NCBI GenBank assembly: GCA_964019135.1 | Contig: OZ025248.1 | Span: forward strand, 49,903,670 to 49,967,669 | Direction: 5' to 3' | Length of the DNA stretch: 64,000 bases | DNA from: Arenicola marina | Taxonomy: Eukaryota; Annelida; Polychaeta; Arenicolidae | In this document: piece after piece, positions 58,201-64,000 of the stretch | Position numbering within the stretch: position 1 is the first letter of the stretch | Layout: every line of letters begins with the position of its first letter | The notes under the pieces: model-generated | Seen by the model: only the letters and a program-made list of their open reading frames with translations | Told to the model about the DNA's origin: nothing | The model's database searches: none | Made by a program: the position numbers and the translations under genes

Positions 58201-60440
58201 GCCGTGCAGTGCAATCTGAAAGGAAATCGACGTCTACACACTGAGGTGTTGATTGGTCTGTTGGTTGGAGATTCACTGAAGGGACACTGATCAGTAAAGT
58301 GATTTTGTAAGGTGCGGGAAGGACCAAGGGTAGGGAGGAGTCCTGTCCGCCGGGTGTAGCCCATCACCAAGGACCACGAGGCCTCCCGGGATCTACACAC
58401 CCCGGATATCGAGGTAACTATACCAGGTTTCCAAACCTTAACAAAAACAGCTGCACAGAAAAAAAAAAAAGAGAGACAAGAGACAAAAAACCCGGTGCCG
58501 CATTGGTTGGCCATGATTATTCTGTATCTCATTCGGTCCTCATCGCTGTAATTGATCACCGCATAACAATTAGACGTGATTATGCCGGCTATATGGCTGC
58601 CCCACACCCCCTCCCCCTCCCATTTCCATCAGTTCTGTTCGACCAGTCTGACCTCGGTCGCGGAATGCTCCATGTTAAGAGGGGGTGAGGCGGCCATCCC
58701 CGGCATGTCCTTATCGTCGTTGTCGCCCTCCATGTCGTAGGTCCCCAACACGGGGGCGACGTCCATCTTGTACTTGGACAAGCGGCGGAACGACCGGCGC
58801 CCGAGCTTCTTAAACTTTCTGCGCGCGCATGATATAAGCAGACATAGATTATGCAACAACGAACAAAACCGCAAGACACAGAAACACGATACACATATGC
58901 CAGACAAAAGTGACATAGCAATGGCGATCTACTTTGGAAGGCTGCAGTGTGAACGTTCTGTGTTGCCACAGGAAAGAGTGTTAGAATTGGCGGCAGATAA
59001 GCCATTCCGCCATGCAAATATATGCGTATGAAAGTCCAACCGGAGATTAAGGCATGAATCGCCAAGGCAACGCCGCAGGAGAGAAAGGCAATCCCGACCT
59101 TTGCTAATCCCCCCCCCCCCCTCGATTGCATGATCATTGTTGGCAGCCAAATCTGGAGAGTGCTTTACATAACATTCATCTCATTTCCTTCGCACACTTT
59201 AGCCTTAAAAAAACAATTTATCAAAATCTTACTACTTAATAAATACCAAGTAACGAACACACCACACCATATGACCAAAATCAGTTAACTCAAATGTAAA
59301 CACGTTAGAGCAATAATTTTGTCACAACACTGAGACAAACAAACGCCGAGCAGCAAACAGCATAAGTGGCATGCCCGAAGATACCTATGTGTATACATTT
59401 ATCTGATAATGAAACAACAAAAGGCATAAATAGATGGTATAAATGGTAAACTATACACTTGAACACAATGACACGCGCCCCTGAATAATAAAAGGTTACT
59501 AACAGTTAGGCGTGCAAGGACCTTCACGAAGACAAATTAGAATATTATCATATCGAACTGAATGCTAAAAAAGAAAGACAAATGTTACAATGCACAGCCG
59601 ACAAACCTCGTGGGCCGCTATAACTTCCACTTCCGTCTGGGAGGACGCGACTTCTGGGAGCGCTCTTAAGTTATTTAGGGATTCCGACGGGAGAGCGGGG
59701 GCGTCATTTGTGACGTCACAGACAGGGACCTCCGCGTTCCCCGCCACGCCACTGTCACTCTCGTCGTCGCGGACAGAGAAAGATTGTGAGCGAGGAGGCA
59801 TTTTGCGCGCGGCCATGGGAGCGCGGCGTCCCAGTCCACTGGGACGCCGCTTGGAGGAGCTGTATGTACCGGGCGGCCATTGCCCGCTGGTGAGTCAAGA
59901 CAAAGACCCAGATAAGAGGTCATCCAAGAAGGAAGTCTGTGATGAAAAGGACTGATATTTCTGACCATAAGAGGATCATCGAGGGGCGAAAGTGACACGG
60001 CGATAGAACAAGTTGAAACAGACATTTCAACATGCGACTAACAAAGGAAGAAAAATGCATATCCAAGTCATGCAGAGCAACAAATCCAAACTCAAAATAT
60101 CAAAATGCCATTCTCAATCTAGCGTCTGTCAGGGCGGCATCGAGGACCAAAACTTAAATTGAAAGTATACCCTAAAAAGTCCCACATCACAAGTCAAATA
60201 AAACATAACATCTATCACCGAAAAAAATTGGGTACAGTGCACCTTTAAGAGACTGAGATCTAAAAATGTTAGTTAACCTCCGTGGGGACGTCAGTGAACT
60301 CTGCAGACTCTTCCTTGAACCAGCTGCCCAGGCGCACGGCCCCCAGAGCCTCGTTCTGGGAGACTGCCCGGCGATCAGAGGGAGGGTGGGAGCGGACAAA
60401 CGTACCGGAAGTTGTGCGCCGACGCTGACGCCGACTGCCT
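55046..60440 (-). CDS. DUF4139 (F37C4.5-like) protein gene, 3' part, with variant exon cluster
   Basis: The constant 3' exons are 56406-56167, 55957-55724 and 55267-55046 (80 + 78 + 73 codons, all phase 0, TAG stop). They encode a DUF4139 domain: MYEIARRSTVPADNVSHK, NTSPYALLAGPTNIFLDN, then CSLGVDPAVKVTYKPVNK, ILVVDQLPLSTEEKI, NIEWDLEIGAGET and YVVEHPVGEE. Upstream lie four variant exons that all end in Glu before a GT donor and all begin with one codon-completing base. The 5' exons, expected to encode the DUF4140 N-terminal domain and coiled coil, are outside the window beyond the 44-bp satellite. The biochemical role of the family is unknown. The phase structure implies mutually exclusive splicing (see the exon entries and findings). 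Confidence 0.87.
55724..55957 (-). CDS. DUF4139 gene, second constant exon
   Basis: The acceptor is TTACAG|GCTGAA and the donor AAG|GTAAGG; 234 nt, phase 0 at both ends. It encodes AELKAVSPQEDFTCSLGVD to STEEKIK. Confidence 0.92.
56045..56125. repeat. Short intronic repeat (about 18 bp, 4 copies)
   Basis: Imperfect copies of GGATTCATGGAAGTGAT in the intron between the first two constant exons. Confidence 0.8.
56167..56406 (-). CDS. DUF4139 gene, first constant exon after the variants
   Basis: The acceptor is CCTCTGCAG|GTGAAG and the donor AAG|GTTAGC; 240 nt, phase 0. It encodes VKESIATTMYEIARRS to IFLDNNFIAK. The frame stays open further upstream to 56466, but the acceptor at 56407 has the better pyrimidine tract. 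It also gives the family-like join ...AE/VKES. Confidence 0.85.
57073..57140. repeat. 33-bp direct duplication in intron
   Basis: CAAATTATCGTGACATCAAC plus AAGATTAATAACA is repeated twice in tandem. Confidence 0.93.
57879..58047 (-). CDS. Variant exon V1 of the DUF4139 gene (169 nt)
   Basis: The acceptor is GAATACAG|GCCGCC and the donor GAG|GTTAGC. After one codon-completing base it encodes PPQRSRSSVFRAKSNRQ, then a Met/Ala/Pro-rich linker, and ends DIATAE. The Met-rich linker is the form typical of the family, so V1 may be the ancestral choice. Read in phase 0 it stops at its seventh codon (TAG). Confidence 0.78.
58653..58818 (-). CDS. Variant exon V2 of the DUF4139 gene (166 nt)
   Basis: The acceptor is GCGCGCAG|AAAGTT and the donor GAG|GTCAGA. 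After one base it encodes KFKKLGRRSFRRLSKYKM, an acidic middle (EGDNDDKD) and the end MEHSATE. A basic head and acidic or neutral tail resemble the other variants. Read in phase 0 it stops at the third codon (AAA GTT TAA). Confidence 0.75.
59607..59859 (-). CDS. Variant exon V3 of the DUF4139 gene (253 nt)
   Basis: The acceptor is GTACATACAG|CTCC and the donor GAG|GTTTGT. It encodes SSKRRPSGLGRRAPMAARK, SFSVRDDESDSGVAGN and the end VEVIAAHE. It is the longest of the four, with 84 codons after one base. Read in phase 0 it meets a TGA at about codon 35. An internal ATG at 59816 also opens the frame but is not needed if the exon is spliced. Confidence 0.7.
60278..60440 (-). CDS. Variant exon V4 of the DUF4139 gene (163 nt)
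   Basis: The acceptor is GTGCCTTCAG|AGGC and the donor GAG|GTTAAC. It encodes GSRRQRRRTTSGTFVRS, then LGSWFKEESAEFTDVPTE. It is the most 5' exon visible in the window and shares the basic start, Glu end and phases of V1-V3. Confidence 0.7.
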
Positions 60441-60950
60441 CTGAAGGCACTTCGGCCGCCAATGTCAGGGTCACACACGACCACGTGGTTAGTCCTAGCA
60501 TAGCCACAACAGTCATAACTTAACATGCGTGTTAGTAAAAAAAAAGTTTGGTCGAAAAACACTTTGATTAAAAAACGGTCAGTTCCTTTGGATATCGTGG
60601 GTTGCTGTTTTTCTATTGACATACATGTATGTGTCTATGTCATTTGCACAAAACTGAATAAATGTCTTGATAGTTATTTGCGCAAACAGAAACTGGTCAC
60701 AACAAAGAGTAACATCGACAAATCAAACATGGAACTCTTTTACATTCGTTGACAAAAACTAGATACTAAGCGATAATCCAGCCGAGTTCATAACGTGAAA
60801 CAAATATATATGGTACATATGAAATGCATCTAAAAATGATCTTGTCTACATGCGAACGAACAGGACAACAAAACAACCTATATATAAGGACATGGCGGGT
60901 CAGACAGACTGTGGAACTCTGACAAACATCGGCATTCGTCAGTAACTAAA
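60441..60950. other. Probable intron upstream of V4, no gene
   Basis: AT-rich with no recognised exon of the DUF4139 gene in any frame. Confidence 0.5.
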
Positions 60951-60954
60951 GCCA

Positions 60955-63900
60955 CATTTCAAATATCAGCGACGCCTCCGTAATAACCAAATCAATAAGC
61001 TTATGTATCATAGACGCACGTCCGTATTAACCAAAACAGTCAGCTTATGTATCATAGACGCACGTCCGTAATAACCAAACCAGTCAGCTTAAGCATCATA
61101 GACGCACGTCCGTAATAAACAAAACAGCCAGCTTATGTATCAGACGCACGTCCATAATAACCAAACCAGTCAGCTTATGCATGATAGACGCACGTCCGTA
61201 ATAACCAAAACAGCCACCTTATGTATCATAGACGCACGTTCGTAATAACCAAAACAGTCAGCTTATGTATCATAGACGCAAGTCCGTAATAACCAAAACA
61301 GCCAGCGTATGTATCATAGACGCACGTCCGTAATAACCAAAACAGTCAGCTTAAGCATCATAGACGCACGTCCGTAATAACCAAAACAGTCAGCTTATGC
61401 ATCATAGACGCACGTCCATAATAACCAAAACAGCCAGCGTATGTATCATAGACGCACGTCCGTAATAACCCAAACAGTCAGCTTAAGCATCATAGACGCA
61501 CGTCCATAATAACCAAAACAGCCAGCGTATGTATCATAGACGCACGTCCGTAATAACCCAAACAGTCAGCTTAAGCATCATAGACGCACGTCCATAATAA
61601 CGAAAACAGTCAGCTTAAGCATCATAGACGCACGTCCGTAATAACCAAAACAGACAGCTTATGCATCATAGACGCACGTCCGTAATAACCAAAACAGTCA
61701 GCTTAAGCATCATAGACGCACGTCCGTAATAACCAAAACAGACAGCTTATGCATCATAGACGCACGTCCGTAATAACCAAAACAGTCAGCTTAAGCATCA
61801 TAGACGCACGTCCGTAATAACCAAAACAGCCAGCTTAAGCATCATAGACGCACGTCCGTAATAACCAAAACAGACAGCTTATGCATCATAGACGCACGTC
61901 CGTAATAACCAAAACAGTCAGCTTATGTATCATAGACGCACGTCCGTAATAACCAAAACAGTCAGCTTAAGCATCATAGACGCACGTCCATAATAACCAA
62001 AACAGCCAGCGTATGTATCATAGACGCACGTCCGTAATAACCCAAACAGTCAGCTTAAGCATCATAGACGCACGTCCATAATAACGAAAACAGCCAGCGT
62101 ATGTATCATAGACGCACGTCCGTAATAACCAAAACAGTCAGCTTAAGCATCATAGACGCACGTCCGTAATAACCAAAACAGTCAGCTTATGCATCATAGA
62201 CGCACGTCCGTAATAACCAAAACAGTCAGCTTAAGCATCATAGACGCACGTCCATAATAACCAAAACAGCCAGCGTATGTATCATAGACGCACGTCCGTA
62301 ATAACCAAAACAGTCAGCTTATGTATCATAGACGGACGTCCGTAATAACCAAAACAGTCAGCTTAAGCATCATAGACGCACGTCCATAATAACCAAAACA
62401 GCCAGCGTATGTATCATAGACGCACGTCCGTAATAACCAAAACAGTCAGCTTATGTATCATAGACGCACGTCCGTAATAACCAAAACAGCCAGCGTATGT
62501 ATCATAGACGCACGTCCGTAATAACCCAAACAGTCAGCTTAAGCATCATAGACGCACGTCCATAATAACCAAAACAGCCAGCGTATCTATCATAGACGCA
62601 CGTCCGTAATAACCAAAACAGTCAGCTTAAGCATCATAGACGCACGTCCGTAATAACCAAAACAGTCAGCTTATGCATCATAGACGCACGTCCGTAATAA
62701 CCAAAACAGTCAGCTTAAGCATCATAGACGCACGTCCATAATAACCAAAACAGCCAGCGTATGTATCATAGACGCACGTCCGTAATAACCAAAACAGTCA
62801 GCTTATGTATCATAGACGGACGTCCGTAATAACCAAAACAGTCAGCTTAAGCATCATAGACGCACGTCCATAATAACCAAAACAGCCAGCGTATGTATCA
62901 TAGACGCACGTCCGTAATAACCAAAACAGTCAGCTTATGTATCATAGACGCACGTCCGTAATAACCAAAACAGCCAGCTTATGCATCATAGACGCACGTC
63001 CGTAATAACCAAAACAGTCAGCTTAAGCATCATAGACGCACGTCCATAATAACCAAAACAGCCAGCGTATGTATCATAGACGCACGTCCGTAATAACCAA
63101 AACAGTCAGCTTATGTATCATAGACGGACGTCCGTAATAACCAAAACAGTCAGCTTATGCATCATAGACGCACGTCCGTAATAACCAAAACAGACAGCTT
63201 ATGCATGATAGACGCACGTCCGTAATAACCAAAACAGCCAGCTTATGCATGATAGACGCACGTCCGTAATAACCAAAACAGACAGCTTATGTATCATAGA
63301 CGCACGTCCGTAATAACCAAAACAGTCAGCTTATGTATCATAGACGCACGTCCGTAATAACCAAAACAGACAGCTTATGTATCATAGACGCACGTCCGTA
63401 ATAACCAAAACAGCCAGCTTATGCATGATAGACGCACGTCCGTAATAACCAAAACAGCCAGCTCATGTATCATAGACGCACGTCCGTAATAACCAAAACA
63501 GTCAGCTTAAGCGTCATAGACGCACGTCCGTATTAACCAAAACAGACAGCTTATGCATGATAGACGCACGTCCGTAATAACCAAAACAGACAGCTTATGT
63601 ATCATAGACGGACGTCCGTAATAACCAAAACAGACAGCTTATGTATCATAGACGCACGTCCGTAATAACCAAAACAGTCAGCTTATGCATCATAGACGCA
63701 CGTCCGTAATAACCAAAACAGTCAGCTTAAGCATCATAGACGCACGTCCATAATAACGAAAACAGCCAGCGTATGTATCATAGACGCACGTCCGTAATAA
63801 CCAAAACAGTCAGCTTAAGCATCATAGACGCACGTCCATAATAACCAAAACAGCCAGCGTATGTATCATAGACGCACGTCCGTAATAACCCAAACAGTCA

Positions 63901-64000
63901 GCTTAAGCATCATAGACGCACGTCCATAATAACCAAAACAGCCAGCGTATGTATCATAGACGCACGTCCGTAATAACCCAAACAGTCAGCTTAAGCATCA
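60955..64000. repeat. 44-bp satellite (about 69 copies, continues beyond the window)
   Basis: The unit contains CATCATAGACGCACGTCCGT followed by AATAACCAAAACAGTCAGCTTAAG (44 bp). Two main types alternate, CTTAAGCATC...CCATAATAACC and GCGTATGTATC...CCGTAATAACC, giving stretches with an 88-bp period. The rare GACGGACGTC variant recurs at 62331, 62815, 63123 and 63607, spacings of 484, 308 and 484 bp (11, 7 and 11 units). The array lies upstream of V4, probably within an intron of the DUF4139 gene. Confidence 0.97.

Noticed and set aside
58161..58607. 148-codon minus-strand frame between V1 and V2, considered as a fifth variant exon
   Set aside because: No Glu-ending donor or matching acceptor phase, and no basic head; looks intronic.
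60955..64000. CRISPR-like array
   Set aside because: 44-bp units are contiguous and lack variable spacers; plain tandem satellite.

Overview
This is animal (metazoan) nuclear DNA. Its genes carry spliceosomal introns, GC-rich codon use in real exons stands out against AT-rich intergenic DNA, and most of the window is transposons, satellites and minisatellites. The gene families (GMC oxidoreductases, an F37C4.5-like DUF4139 protein, a class A GPCR), the L1/Tx1-type LINE and the many minisatellites fit a marine invertebrate such as a lancelet or lophotrochozoan. The species cannot be fixed from sequence alone.

Layout. 1-5 kb: small inverted-repeat elements, a 170-bp tandem array and C-rich minisatellites. 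5-6.9 kb: no gene seen. 6.9-30.2 kb: a nested transposon complex. A LINE on the minus strand (about 30.2 to 6.9 kb) is split inside its reverse-transcriptase domain by a foreign block of about 16.9 kb (8723-25632). That block carries a gag-like ORF, a decayed tyrosine recombinase and a 12.6-kb, 62-bp satellite with a 5,280-bp higher-order period. A second, 946-bp element interrupts the same LINE between ORF1 and ORF2. 31.1-32.7 kb: two minisatellites. 36.2-44.7 kb: two convergent GMC oxidoreductase paralogues, one with an intron and one without, separated by MITE-like elements. 45.3-48.4 kb: a 21-bp minisatellite with a short arm in inverted orientation. 49.2-50.9 kb: a GPCR that appears broken. 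55.0-60.4 kb: the 3' part of a DUF4139 gene on the minus strand. 60.96 kb to the window end: a 44-bp satellite lying upstream of the last recognisable exon of that gene, probably inside its intron.

Two observations stand out. (1) The DUF4139 gene has four tandem variant exons (163, 253, 166 and 169 nt, all 1 mod 3) with identical splice phases. Including two of them, or none, gives a premature stop, so the phases alone enforce choosing exactly one. (2) The LINE halves rejoin in frame across the 16.9-kb block. The block is therefore best read as one large tyrosine-recombinase element, inserted with only a 2-bp overlap, whose leader repeats appear to have expanded into a satellite.

Only five protein-coding loci look like host or element genes of substance: GMC-1, GMC-2, the GPCR relic, the DUF4139 gene and the decayed element ORFs. 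The other long open frames lie in tandem repeats or are shadows.
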